NCBI GenBank assembly: GCA_947631185.1
Contig: CANRKJ010000012.1
Location: forward strand, 1-53,833
DNA from: an uncultured Clostridia bacterium
GTDB lineage: Bacteria; Bacillota; Clostridia; TANB77; CAG-508
Reading direction: 5' to 3'
Length of the DNA stretch: 53,833 nucleotides
Within the stretch, counting starts at the first letter, position 1. Every line of letters begins with the position of its first letter. Under the pieces are notes generated by a model. The model did not search any database, had not been told where the DNA came from, and was given only the letters and a program-made list of their open reading frames with translations. The translations under genes were made by a program, and so were the position numbers. Of the stretch, positions 34,010 to 43,088 are shown one piece after another.

Positions 34010-34264
34010 ATGCCAATTATTAGACCAAGTTCTGATTTGAGAAATAATTATAATGAAATTTCTACAATTTGTCATCAAACAAATAGTCCAGTATATATTA
34101 CTAAAAATGGTGCAGGAGATTTAGCAGTAATGAGTATTGAGTTATACGAACTTTTAACAGATAAGTATGCTTTATATAAAGAATTAGAAAAAGGAATTAA
34201 GTCATTAGAAAATGGCAAAAAATATTCATCAAAAGAAGTTTTTGACGAGTTAGATAAAATTTAA
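34010..34264 (+). CDS. Phd/YefM-family antitoxin
   Basis: 84 residues from ATG 34010 (GGAGGTG upstream; an earlier in-frame ATG lacks a site). MPIIRPSSDLRNNYNEIS is the DNA-binding N-terminus of the Phd/YefM family, and VYITKNGAGDLAVMSIELYELL the second conserved block. The C-terminus would wrap the toxin. It is 20 bases before the toxin and probably represses their shared promoter. Confidence 0.9.
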   Translation: MPIIRPSSDLRNNYNEISTICHQTNSPVYITKNGAGDLAVMSIELYELLTDKYALYKELEKGIKSLENGKKYSSKEVFDELDKI

Positions 34265-34284
34265 AAAAGAAAGAGGATTTGCCT

Positions 34285-34593
34285 TTGAAAAAATATAATA
34301 TAGAATATTCAATGGAATCAAAACAAGATTTAATAGATATAAAACGATACATTAAATATAATTTACAAGAACCTAATACTGCTCAAAAACTAATTACAAA
34401 GATAAAAAAAGAAATAGATAGTCTAAAAGATAATCCAGAAATGTATTCTATTATAGATGATGATATAATCAAAAGATTTAAAATTAGGAAACTAGTAGTT
34501 GATAATTATATTGTTTTTTATAGAATAAATGATGAAAATATACAAATTGTAAGAGTTATGTATGGAAGAAGAAATTGGATAACATTATTATAA
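34285..34593 (+). CDS. RelE/ParE-family toxin
   Basis: 102 residues from a TTG at 34285, spaced 8 bases from AGAGG; a TTG at 34279 is too close. IEYSMESKQDLIDIKRYI, a central helix pair, and DNYIVFYRINDENIQIVRVMYGRRNW with the usual C-terminal Arg pair are family signatures. It inhibits translation or gyrase; which one cannot be decided. Intact, unlike the relic at 16847. Confidence 0.9.
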   Translation: MKKYNIEYSMESKQDLIDIKRYIKYNLQEPNTAQKLITKIKKEIDSLKDNPEMYSIIDDDIIKRFKIRKLVVDNYIVFYRINDENIQIVRVMYGRRNWITLL

Positions 34594-34619
34594 AATATAG
34601 CAATTTAAGGAGAAAATAT

Positions 34620-35204
34620 ATGGATATAATTAAATTTGATTTAGATAAATTGAAAAAAGAACGAGATGGTTTTTCTTATTATATCTTAGGTCGAAGTTAT
34701 GACTTAGAAGAAAATGGAGCTGAGCAAGATTATGATATTGCGTTGGAGTACTATAAAAAAGGTTATAATTTAGGTTATCCATTATGCAAATATTCTTTAG
34801 GAATTTCTTATGAATTAGGTTTAGGGAATGCACTACCAATAGATGAAGAAAAGGGAAACAAATTGTTACAACAAGCTTATCCACAAATAATAAGTTTAAT
34901 AAATTCACAAGATATAGGTGAAATTGAAAGAATTTACGCTCAATTTGTTACAGGTGCATATTATTATTTTGGACTAGGTGGAATAGAAAAAGATTATAAA
35001 AAAGCATTTGAAATAATTAAAGAATGTGCAAATAAAGGACACATTGCAGCCATATATGATTTGGGTGCGAACTTTTACTATAATGGGAAAGGAACAGATA
35101 GAAATTATAAATTATCAGAACACTATTTGAGAATAGCAAAAGAAGCAGGTCTAAAAAGAGCAATTAATAAATATGAAGAATATGAGTATGGAGAGGAAAG
35201 ATAA
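34620..35204 (+). CDS. Sel1-repeat protein
   Basis: 194 residues from ATG 34620 (AAGGAGA upstream). It holds about four Sel1/TPR-like repeats: GRSYDLEENGAEQDYDIALEYYKKGYNLGYP, LGISYELGLGN, TGAYYYFGLGGIEKDYKKAFEIIKECANKGHI, and YDLGANFYYNGKGTDRNYKLSEHYLRIAKEAG (each cited by its first residues). Such solenoids bind other proteins. It follows the toxin by 26 bases and may be cotranscribed; its partner is unknown. Confidence 0.8.
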   Translation: MDIIKFDLDKLKKERDGFSYYILGRSYDLEENGAEQDYDIALEYYKKGYNLGYPLCKYSLGISYELGLGNALPIDEEKGNKLLQQAYPQIISLINSQDIGEIERIYAQFVTGAYYYFGLGGIEKDYKKAFEIIKECANKGHIAAIYDLGANFYYNGKGTDRNYKLSEHYLRIAKEAGLKRAINKYEEYEYGEER

Positions 35205-35402
35205 ATTATAATATGTATAATTTAAATTATTAAACCTAAAATTGAATGTTTTTTCAATCTTTAATGTAATAAAAGCAATTTTTTAATGTAATTTTAATGT
35301 AACTACTGGAAGATTATATAAAAATACAAAAAATTACAATAAATTTCAACGAAAAACAAAAAGTGAATTTTAATGTAAAATGCAGACAGCTCTAAGAAAA
35401 TA

Positions 35403-35449
35403 AAAAAATGACAAAATTTTAACTTAATGTTAGAAATTTGTCATTTTTT
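35403..35449 (-). terminator. Terminator of tRNA-Cys
   Basis: AAAAAATGACAAA pairs with TTTGTCATTTTTT; it lies just after the tRNA 3' end on the minus strand. The 35205-35402 stretch holds only the TTAATGTAA repeats. Confidence 0.75.
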
Positions 35450-35455
35450 GTCGTT

Positions 35456-35530
35456 TGGAGGCGCCAATCAGACTCGAACTGATGATCAGAGTTTTGCAGA
35501 CTCGTGCCTTACCAACTTGGCTATGGCGCC
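35456..35530 (-). tRNA. trnC: tRNA-Cys (anticodon GCA)
   Basis: On the minus strand: acceptor GGCGCCA with its partner TGGCGCC, D-arm, anticodon loop CTGCAAA with GCA, T-arm loop TTCGAGTC, discriminator T and encoded CCA. 75 bases. Confidence 0.97.
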
Positions 35531-35660
35531 ATAATTCATGCTTGATTATTATATAGTAATTTTTTTATAATGTCAAGTTTTATTATAAAAAACAAGAGTA
35601 TAGTTTTGTAACAAAGTTTTTATATAATTATTATATGCAAAAATAGAAAAAAATTTCCAA

Positions 35661-35819
35661 TTAAATTTCAATAACAATAGGATAAGCTCCACTAATAGAT
35701 TTATAATACAAATCTTTTAAATCTTCAGGTGCATTATCTACATTTCCCTCATATAATATTTCACCATCTTTTTGAATTCTAACATCAATACATCTTAGTG
35801 AAGATATTTTTAACCACAT
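35661..35819 (-). CDS. Small conserved-looking protein (52 aa)
   Basis: AAGGAGA lies 7 bases before the ATG. The product begins MWLKISSLRCIDVRIQKDGE and ends KSISGAYPIVIEI; strand-rich, soluble, no known family. It sits between the two tRNA genes. Confidence 0.6.
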   Translation of the reverse strand: MWLKISSLRCIDVRIQKDGEILYEGNVDNAPEDLKDLYYKSISGAYPIVIEI

Positions 35820-35847
35820 TTTGTAATCTCCTTTAATATCATATATT

Positions 35848-35878
35848 AAAAATATCGATAGAAACTATCGATATTTTT
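35848..35878 (-). terminator. Stem-loop between tRNA-Gly and the small gene
   Basis: AAAAATATCGATAG with its complement around AAA; bidirectional shape. Confidence 0.7.
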
Positions 35879-35896
35879 AACTTATCTATATATTTT

Positions 35897-35970
35897 TGGA
35901 GCAGGTAGCGGGAATCGGACCCGCGAATCAACCTTGGCAAGGTTGCATTTTACCACTAAATTATACCTGC
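35897..35970 (-). tRNA. trnG: tRNA-Gly (anticodon GCC)
   Basis: On the minus strand: acceptor GCAGGTA with TACCTGC, D-loop AGTGGTA, anticodon loop TTGCCAA with GCC, T-loop TTCGACTC, encoded CCA. 74 bases. Confidence 0.97.
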
Positions 35971-36016
35971 AATTTTGGTATTTGCTTTTCAAAAGCATAT
36001 TTATAATACCAAAATT
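35971..36016 (-). terminator. Terminator at the 3' end of the T4SS operon
   Basis: AATTTTGGTATT pairs with AATACCAAAATT, with an inner TGCTTTT/AAAAGCA hairpin. It separates the last T4SS gene from tRNA-Gly, which has the same direction. Confidence 0.65.
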
Positions 36017-36049
36017 ATATAAAATTGTCAATACAATTATATTTTCTTT

Positions 36050-38845
36050 TTATGAATTTTTAAGTTGATCAATTTTATTGTTAGCAATGTTGTATATTTG
36101 ATTATTGGCAACTTTCTCTACCACTTCATTAATTTGATTTCTTTCTTCTATTGTAATATTTTTTATCTCCTCATGTTCGACCTTTTCTTCTATTATTCTT
36201 TTAGTTACTTCTTCTCGTAATTGTGTAGGTGTCATTTGAACATTATTCATTTTATTATCTGAAAATACACTGTTTATCATGGCAGAAATTTGAGAAGGAT
36301 CTAGGTCAATAGAAGCACCAGCTATATTAGATAAATTAATATTTTCTATACCTACAGGATTTGATGCATCAGCTCCACCATCTAATATATATTGAAGACT
36401 AGCACCTAAATTTTGAGGATCTGCTATATCATATCCAGCTGTTTGTAAATAAGCTAATAGTTGCTCTAATAAAACGTCTGTTTTCTTATTAGCCAAATCG
36501 TTTTGATTTTGATAATCCTCTAATAACTCTGATAATTTTCCTCCTTCATCTTCTTTATCTACATTATTCCAATCTATTTCTGTATCACCTGTATAATTTA
36601 CAGTTGCGTTTAAATCACCATCTTGTTCTGCTATATGAGCATCCCAAACAGACTTATAAAAATCATCTTGTCCAGCTAATGTATTAATATTTTGGTTTTC
36701 TTCGTAAATATCTTTCATAGATTGTATATACATTAAACCTTTTACACAATCCTTAATTTCTTCTGGAGATAAATCTGTACCTTTTGCTATTTTTTCATAA
36801 TCTAGATCCTTATCAAATTCTCCGTTTAATGCATCTTCAATAATTCTTCCAACCTCATCTGAAATTTTAACACTTTCTACACCTTTCTCTTGTAATTTGC
36901 TAGTCAAATTTTCTACAGATTTTTTATGTTCATCATTAATATTTTCTTTAGAAAGTTGTCCTGATTCTCCTAATCTTTGTGCTATTACACAAATTCTTTT
37001 TAATGATGAATATGGGTCATTTTCATCTATTTTTAAATTTCCATCGCTATTGGATGCTGCAATTTTGCCGTAGCCCATTTGATTATCTTCATAACTTTCA
37101 CTTTTCCTCTTTTGTAAATAATCTATTCCTGCACCAACACCCTTATATGCACCATATCCTGTAACAGCCGCATCAAACATTGAACGTTTGTCTGATGAAC
37201 CATACATCATAGCGCCTCCTAGCATTGCAGCAGCAATTGCTGGAGAAGTTCGAGTTAAATATCTTTTTAATTTCTTTCCATTTGGATTTTCATTTAAATA
37301 ATTTTTAAATCCTTTAATATTTTGTCCTAGTTTTGATTCAGAAATTTTTGTTTTTCCTTTTTTAGCTAAATCATGAATTTTCTCTCCTTTTCCTTTTGCC
37401 CAAGATTTAGCTTTATCAGAACCATCAATTACTTTTCCTAAACCTGGCACTCCTCTAGCTTTTTCTTTTAGATTATTTTTCTTTTCAGTAAGATTATTCA
37501 TAAATTTAGAATTTTTAAAATCTTTAAGAACTCCTCCAAAAGTTCCACTTCCTCCAACTTTAGTAAATTTTTTACCCACAGCACCAGTAGCTTTTGTAGC
37601 TGTACTCATACCTTTAGAAACTATAGCTCCAGCAATAGCTGCAGATGCTACAGCATCCCCAAGTCCTTCAGAAACTTTGATTCCAAATATATTTTTAACC
37701 ATTTTTTCTGCATCCCAAACAAATTTTATGCATAATATTGCTAAAAGTCCACCAACTAATGAATCTATTCCTCCAGAGAAAGGATTTATAATATCTAAAC
37801 CTTGGCTTATTCCGCTAGCATTTCCACCTAAAGCAGATAGTGCAAGTGAAATAAATACCATATATATTACACAATGAAATGGCTGTATTATTATTGTGAA
37901 AAAGAATTCTTTCAACCATGTATTTAATGCCTGGGCTTTCTTGTCACCTATTTTATCAATTGAATATGTAATTGTAATAAGCGGAGAAATTATAACTAAA
38001 AAAGCTACTGTTAACATTCTTTTTACATAATAAATCAAAAAAGCAAAAGTTTGAACTATAATCATTCCAACAACAACTATCGAAGCCCATCCTGTTGTAG
38101 CAGAAACTGATAAAGCACTAGTTAATAAATTTCCAATTCCTAAATCTAAACTATTACTATTTAATATGCCTCCAGAATTTGATTTTTTTAAACTTTCATA
38201 AACATCAGCAAAAATACTTACTAATCCAGAATTTAAATAACATATCAGAACTATTGCATAATGTAAAACGAAAACTAATGCTATACTTGTTGCCCAATTA
38301 ACAAGCATCTCTTTATATCCAGCCTTATCAGAAGCAACTGTAGAAATAGCCATTCTAATTGCTATATATAATAAAATTCCTAATAATATAGCTATTGCTA
38401 TTATTCTCATAATATAATACCATAATGCAATATATGATCTAATATTTAATATTGTATCTGGTAACTGATCATCCATATTAAAAATATTTATATCTGTTAA
38501 TGCTATTTTGTTAAAAAATATATCATCTGGAGTGAGCAAACCCATCTCTTCTACTTCACTGGCTTTAATAACGTTTCCTCCAGTATCTACATATCCAAAA
38601 GTTGTTGCAACAAGTCCCATTATTCCCATTACCGCAACTTCTGCAATTAAAGCATGCATTTTTGGAAGATAAGATATAACTCCAGCTATACCATCCCCAA
38701 TTGTTGCTACGAATTCTACAATACTTTGGACAGCTGTTTGCGCTATACTTCCAGCATCAGCATTAGATGAAGGCCCTAGTACATAATTAAATACTATTAT
38801 TATTATTATAAAACATATTAGAAATTTTTTAAAAAAGCTTTTCAT
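36050..38845 (-). CDS. VirB6/TrbL-like polytopic T4SS protein with long cytoplasmic tail
   Basis: 931 residues. A signal-like segment at 8-25 is followed by about six membrane segments (141-165, 188-210, 253-300, 312-336, 362-380). The block IISPLITITYSIDKIGDKKAQALNTWLKEF...QPFHCVIYMVFISLAL (about 285-335) is the VirB6/TrbL signature and is shared with the products at 38847 and 46898. The last 540 residues are charged, with Lys/Gly repeats and then acidic helices. It would form the inner-membrane channel. Last gene of the operon; AAGGGAGTG precedes the ATG. Confidence 0.8.
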   Translation of the reverse strand: MKSFFKKFLICFIIIIIVFNYVLGPSSNADAGSIAQTAVQSIVEFVATIGDGIAGVISYLPKMHALIAEVAVMGIMGLVATTFGYVDTGGNVIKASEVEEMGLLTPDDIFFNKIALTDINIFNMDDQLPDTILNIRSYIALWYYIMRIIAIAILLGILLYIAIRMAISTVASDKAGYKEMLVNWATSIALVFVLHYAIVLICYLNSGLVSIFADVYESLKKSNSGGILNSNSLDLGIGNLLTSALSVSATTGWASIVVVGMIIVQTFAFLIYYVKRMLTVAFLVIISPLITITYSIDKIGDKKAQALNTWLKEFFFTIIIQPFHCVIYMVFISLALSALGGNASGISQGLDIINPFSGGIDSLVGGLLAILCIKFVWDAEKMVKNIFGIKVSEGLGDAVASAAIAGAIVSKGMSTATKATGAVGKKFTKVGGSGTFGGVLKDFKNSKFMNNLTEKKNNLKEKARGVPGLGKVIDGSDKAKSWAKGKGEKIHDLAKKGKTKISESKLGQNIKGFKNYLNENPNGKKLKRYLTRTSPAIAAAMLGGAMMYGSSDKRSMFDAAVTGYGAYKGVGAGIDYLQKRKSESYEDNQMGYGKIAASNSDGNLKIDENDPYSSLKRICVIAQRLGESGQLSKENINDEHKKSVENLTSKLQEKGVESVKISDEVGRIIEDALNGEFDKDLDYEKIAKGTDLSPEEIKDCVKGLMYIQSMKDIYEENQNINTLAGQDDFYKSVWDAHIAEQDGDLNATVNYTGDTEIDWNNVDKEDEGGKLSELLEDYQNQNDLANKKTDVLLEQLLAYLQTAGYDIADPQNLGASLQYILDGGADASNPVGIENINLSNIAGASIDLDPSQISAMINSVFSDNKMNNVQMTPTQLREEVTKRIIEEKVEHEEIKNITIEERNQINEVVEKVANNQIYNIANNKIDQLKNS

Positions 38846-38846
38846 A

Positions 38847-41800
38847 TTACACTACACTCCCTTCATTGATCTGATTTATAATATCATCTATATTGATATT
38901 TCTTACTTTACTTTCATATTCTTCTTTTAGTTTTTTATATTTCTTTCTTTCAGTAGAATGATTTTTTATTTTAAGAGCTGTTGTATCTTCATCTAACATC
39001 TTAATCTCTAATAATTTCTTGGTCAAATTATTTACATCTTTCCTATAGTTATTATAACTTTCTTCATCATCATCTTCAAAACTCATTCTACCAATTGAAT
39101 CTACTTGTTCAATAATATTATCAACAGTATCCCTAGTTTTTTCATCTGCATCAACAAATTTTGATTTTGTTTTTTGTATTTGTGTAATCAACCTTTCAAC
39201 ATTATTTTTTTGTTTTTGAATTTGCATTTTCTTAAATTCTGATTCTACATCATTATCATTAGATCTTTCAATAATTTCTGATCCAAAAATATCTTCTGGT
39301 TTTGAATCATCTGTACTAAATTCTTCAATACTATTCAAAACAGATCCTGCTACATTATCTAATCTACTTTGTTTTCCTTTATTTCTTTTTCTTGTTTCTT
39401 TTTCTTTTAATTCTTCAATTTCACTTGAATCTCTTAATTTTTTTATAACTGAAACAGCATCTTTTGGATAACTAATAGTTAATGTAGGACCATATTTTCC
39501 GTTTTTAACCAGCCTTGCACAAGCACTTTCTTCTGAATTAGCGATAGAACACATTGTTAGATTAGAAATAAATTTCGAAGAACTATTTAATGTTTTAACA
39601 CAAGATTCTATTATATAATCTTCATATCCTCTTGGCAAACCAAATTGACATCTAACTATTCCATCATCAGAGATTTTATTCTCAATTGTTGGCAAAGGTA
39701 TATTTATATCTAAATTATTTTCTTCATTATTATTTGAACTATTTCCATCTTCGAAGCCATACTGACTTGAATTTTCACTATCAGAAGAATTTTCTGATTG
39801 ATTTTTTTGTTCACTTATTTTTTCAGCTATTTCAGAAGCATTATCAATCTGTTTTTCTGAATCATAAAATTCAAATAATTTTTTTTCTATAATTTCATTT
39901 AACTCTTCTCTTCTTCTTGAGTCATTTAATTTTTCAGCGTCTCCATCGCAACTTTCTTCAATATACCTAGAAATTTCTGTTTGTATAATATTTTTTTGAA
40001 TATCCTCATCTGATAAACTATCTATTTTAGACTGTATTATATCCAATAATGCTTCATCATTTATAGAAAATCCAGCAAATTGAAAGTATGCCATTAAATT
40101 TGCTTTAAATGAAATTATAGTTGGATCGTTTTCTCCATATAAATCTATATCACTTATTTTAGTAATATTTTCATTAATTAACGCACCTAAAATCATATCA
40201 TCAAAAGATTTGTCTAATTGTTGTTTTTTCTGTTTAACTGCTTCTTCAAAAGAAATATTCATACCACTTGATTGCATATCTTGCAAAAAGCGAGCATATT
40301 CTTCTGGATGATCTTCTTTCATTATATTAGCTATATCTTTTTCATCAAGAGCATCATATGGCGCACCTGAATAATGAAATGTATTAATAATGATATTTTT
40401 CATATCTATGTCTTGATGACCACTTGAAATTGTATCAAGATATCTTGTTGACATAGCAGAATAAGCAGATGATGTTTTTAACTCATCAACCGAACTTATA
40501 TCCATTTCTTTTATATAATCTATTACAACAGATTCAAATATTTTTTTTCTAATTAAATCTGGTTCTTCTTGTTTAATTTTTTCAAATAACTGCTTATTTT
40601 TTGAAATTATATTATCTATTCCTTTTACTGATGAATCAATATATCCTTGTTTTATCATATTTTGAAAAAGAGCTTTTTTTGTATATTCATTATCTAAATT
40701 AAATCTATTTAAATCATATATATGATTTTGCATAGCTGTATCTATAACTGCTTGACGAAATCTTGATTCTGGACTAAGAATATCCATATTTCTATCTGTA
40801 TTAAAAGCAAATCCAGTCCCTTGCTCATTATTAAAAACTATAGTACCATCTGATATTCTTTGCTTAAACATCAAGTTAATATTATTACTTTTCAAAATAT
40901 TTGTTGAAATTGTACTTATATACTTTTTATGATAATCTACAATTTCATTTGTTAAAGATTTCATAACTTCTAAATCTACACCTAGTTCAAACTTTATTAC
41001 ATCCTTTAAATGTTGTTCTATCATTCTTCTTTCCATATAAAATGCCCTATTTAACATACCTGCTGTACCTGTAAGTATAAATGGAACAGCTGGAATCATA
41101 TATTTTAAATTACCACTTTGTAATTTCATCATTATATTATTTATTCTACCTACACTAGGATCTGAAGATGTTAAGCTTTTTATTTCTTTATCAATTGATA
41201 ATAATGAACCTGTAGAAAATGGTGTTTCTGCAAATTTTAATTTCTTTTTAAATTTTCTGTTTATTTTTAAACTTTCATTTGGATTTTTATTTAATTTTCT
41301 TAGTTTATTACCTCCAGATGCTATAAGAGCTAAACCAATTGATGGATTATCAACTATCATTCCCATACCTAATATCATACCACCAAAGCCCATTACTCCA
41401 TCTGAAACATCTTTCCTTAATTCTTTTAGTAAAGCTTTATCATCTTTTGATAAATTTAATATTTGTTGTGAATTTTCACTAAATATATTTTTTAATCCTC
41501 CAATAGTTATATACTCTTGAGATCTTTTATCAAAAATTTTTTCCGCTTTTGCAACTCTTCTACCCATTACATAAGTCTTATTACCCTCTTCATCCACTTC
41601 AATTTCTTTTACATAATCCTCCATATAAGCATCTGGATCAAATGTATGTCTAATTCTTTGATATAAGCCTCTTCTAAAATTATAATTTCCTAAACTATTT
41701 TCAACTTTCTGTTTTTGATATTGTAATTTTTTAATTCTATCCTCTAAAGCCAATCTTTGTTTATTATCAATTGTGTTATTAGCTACATTTGTTAAAGCAT

Positions 41801-43076
41801 TTATTTGATTTTCTAAATTATTAATTTTATCATTAAATCTATTAATTTTTGCATTTGATAAATTTTCTCTAATTCCACTTGCAATTCCACTAACAGTTTG
41901 ACCTAATTTTGAATTTTCAATAGCACTTCCAGCTCTTATAACCGGTTTCATTGCTTGTCTTCCAAGAGATGAATATACTCCTGAAATTTTTTGCCCCACA
42001 CCTGTCTTCTTTGCTATTGCAATAGTACCTAGTGCAGTAAAAGCAGTATCTTTTATATCAGAAAGAGACGTTTTTTCAATATCATCTGACATTTTACTTC
42101 CTTCAGAGAATTTAAATATATTTCTAAATATTTTATCTGCTTTTGTTAAGAAGTTCAAGAAGATAAAAGATAATAAAAATCCTATAACAGACTCATGTGA
42201 TAATTTTAATGCTAATCCCACAAAAACAGCATAAACTAGTGCATGAATTGATTGTAAAAGAACATTTGTTGCATATTCTTCCATCCATTTTGAAAGAATT
42301 TTAGAATTATTTTTACCACTTAAAATATTTTGTAATGAATAAATAAGTATTATAATTGGTGATATTATAGTTAATATTATTATTACAATTGTTCTTTTTA
42401 AATACATAAATATATATTTTACCGTAAGATAAACTAAAGCCATATACATCATCATTCCAGTAAATCCTACTGTAAAATGTATATCATAAGCTCTAGATCT
42501 TGCCGTTTCATATAATCCATATTCTTGTCCCTCACTAATATGTTGTGAAAAATCTCTAAACCAATTTATTAAAGTTTCATTTAAATAAAGTACAAAAATC
42601 ATAAAATAATGTATAAAAAATAATAATATAAAGCAAACAAACCAATTTACAATAGCTTTTTTATATAATGCTTTTTCTTGTGCAATAGAAGAAATAGCCA
42701 ATTTAATTCCAAGTATAATTAAAGTAACTAACATACACGCTATAGAAAAATATCTAAAAATTGTGTACCATAAAGCTACATTTTTTCTAAGTTCTTTAAA
42801 TAATTCATTATTATTTACATAAGACCACATACTTGAATCACTTTTAGTATGATTTACATCATTATATTCATCTGGTTGAAAATCTCTCATACTACCAGTG
42901 TCTTCATCTTCAGTTGCTGTAAAAATAGCATCACTTGCTGAAACTAAAAAATTCTCTTGGTTATTTAGAAAATCTTTTTCACTTGCATAAGAAATATTTA
43001 GTACACTAAACATCATCATGTAAATAAAAATCATAACTATTAAATTAAATATTTTATGATTTTGTTTTTTTATCAT
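38847..43076 (-). CDS. Giant VirB6-like T4SS protein (1409 aa)
   Basis: A signal segment (8-28) and a VirB6-type membrane part up to about 330: NWFVCFILLFFIHYFM, YLKRTIVIIILTIISPIIILIYSLQ and LLQSIHALVYAVFVGLAL align with the other two paralogues. A further pair of hydrophobic segments occurs near 560-590 and 670-690. Some 1000 residues of coiled coil and Asp/Glu/Lys/Ser-rich sequence follow, including a QNQSENSSDSENSS-like run. It is about three times larger than usual VirB6 proteins. It abuts the gene at 36050 with one base between. The soluble part has no domain that I recognise. Confidence 0.75.
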   Translation of the reverse strand: MIKKQNHKIFNLIVMIFIYMMMFSVLNISYASEKDFLNNQENFLVSASDAIFTATEDEDTGSMRDFQPDEYNDVNHTKSDSSMWSYVNNNELFKELRKNVALWYTIFRYFSIACMLVTLIILGIKLAISSIAQEKALYKKAIVNWFVCFILLFFIHYFMIFVLYLNETLINWFRDFSQHISEGQEYGLYETARSRAYDIHFTVGFTGMMMYMALVYLTVKYIFMYLKRTIVIIILTIISPIIILIYSLQNILSGKNNSKILSKWMEEYATNVLLQSIHALVYAVFVGLALKLSHESVIGFLLSFIFLNFLTKADKIFRNIFKFSEGSKMSDDIEKTSLSDIKDTAFTALGTIAIAKKTGVGQKISGVYSSLGRQAMKPVIRAGSAIENSKLGQTVSGIASGIRENLSNAKINRFNDKINNLENQINALTNVANNTIDNKQRLALEDRIKKLQYQKQKVENSLGNYNFRRGLYQRIRHTFDPDAYMEDYVKEIEVDEEGNKTYVMGRRVAKAEKIFDKRSQEYITIGGLKNIFSENSQQILNLSKDDKALLKELRKDVSDGVMGFGGMILGMGMIVDNPSIGLALIASGGNKLRKLNKNPNESLKINRKFKKKLKFAETPFSTGSLLSIDKEIKSLTSSDPSVGRINNIMMKLQSGNLKYMIPAVPFILTGTAGMLNRAFYMERRMIEQHLKDVIKFELGVDLEVMKSLTNEIVDYHKKYISTISTNILKSNNINLMFKQRISDGTIVFNNEQGTGFAFNTDRNMDILSPESRFRQAVIDTAMQNHIYDLNRFNLDNEYTKKALFQNMIKQGYIDSSVKGIDNIISKNKQLFEKIKQEEPDLIRKKIFESVVIDYIKEMDISSVDELKTSSAYSAMSTRYLDTISSGHQDIDMKNIIINTFHYSGAPYDALDEKDIANIMKEDHPEEYARFLQDMQSSGMNISFEEAVKQKKQQLDKSFDDMILGALINENITKISDIDLYGENDPTIISFKANLMAYFQFAGFSINDEALLDIIQSKIDSLSDEDIQKNIIQTEISRYIEESCDGDAEKLNDSRRREELNEIIEKKLFEFYDSEKQIDNASEIAEKISEQKNQSENSSDSENSSQYGFEDGNSSNNNEENNLDINIPLPTIENKISDDGIVRCQFGLPRGYEDYIIESCVKTLNSSSKFISNLTMCSIANSEESACARLVKNGKYGPTLTISYPKDAVSVIKKLRDSSEIEELKEKETRKRNKGKQSRLDNVAGSVLNSIEEFSTDDSKPEDIFGSEIIERSNDNDVESEFKKMQIQKQKNNVERLITQIQKTKSKFVDADEKTRDTVDNIIEQVDSIGRMSFEDDDEESYNNYRKDVNNLTKKLLEIKMLDEDTTALKIKNHSTERKKYKKLKEEYESKVRNINIDDIINQINEGSVV

Positions 43077-43088
43077 ATATTTTCCCCT

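Larger units (their letters stand above)
33893..35378. repeat. Direct repeats of TTTTAATGTAA around the toxin-antitoxin/Sel1 genes
   Basis: AAAGCAATTTTTAATGTAACT at about 33886-33905 recurs as AAAGCAATTTTTTAATGTAA near 35273-35291 and TTTTAATGTAACT at 35292-35304. Further TTAATGTAA copies lie at 35261 and about 35370. The three genes between them form a discrete unit of about 1.4 kb. Confidence 0.45.

Noticed and set aside
35897-35970. tRNA-Gly as the integration site of an ICE carrying the T4SS operon
   Set aside because: The T4SS lies on the 5' side of the tRNA, whereas integration usually uses the 3' end, and no second copy of the tRNA end or tyrosine integrase is seen in the window.
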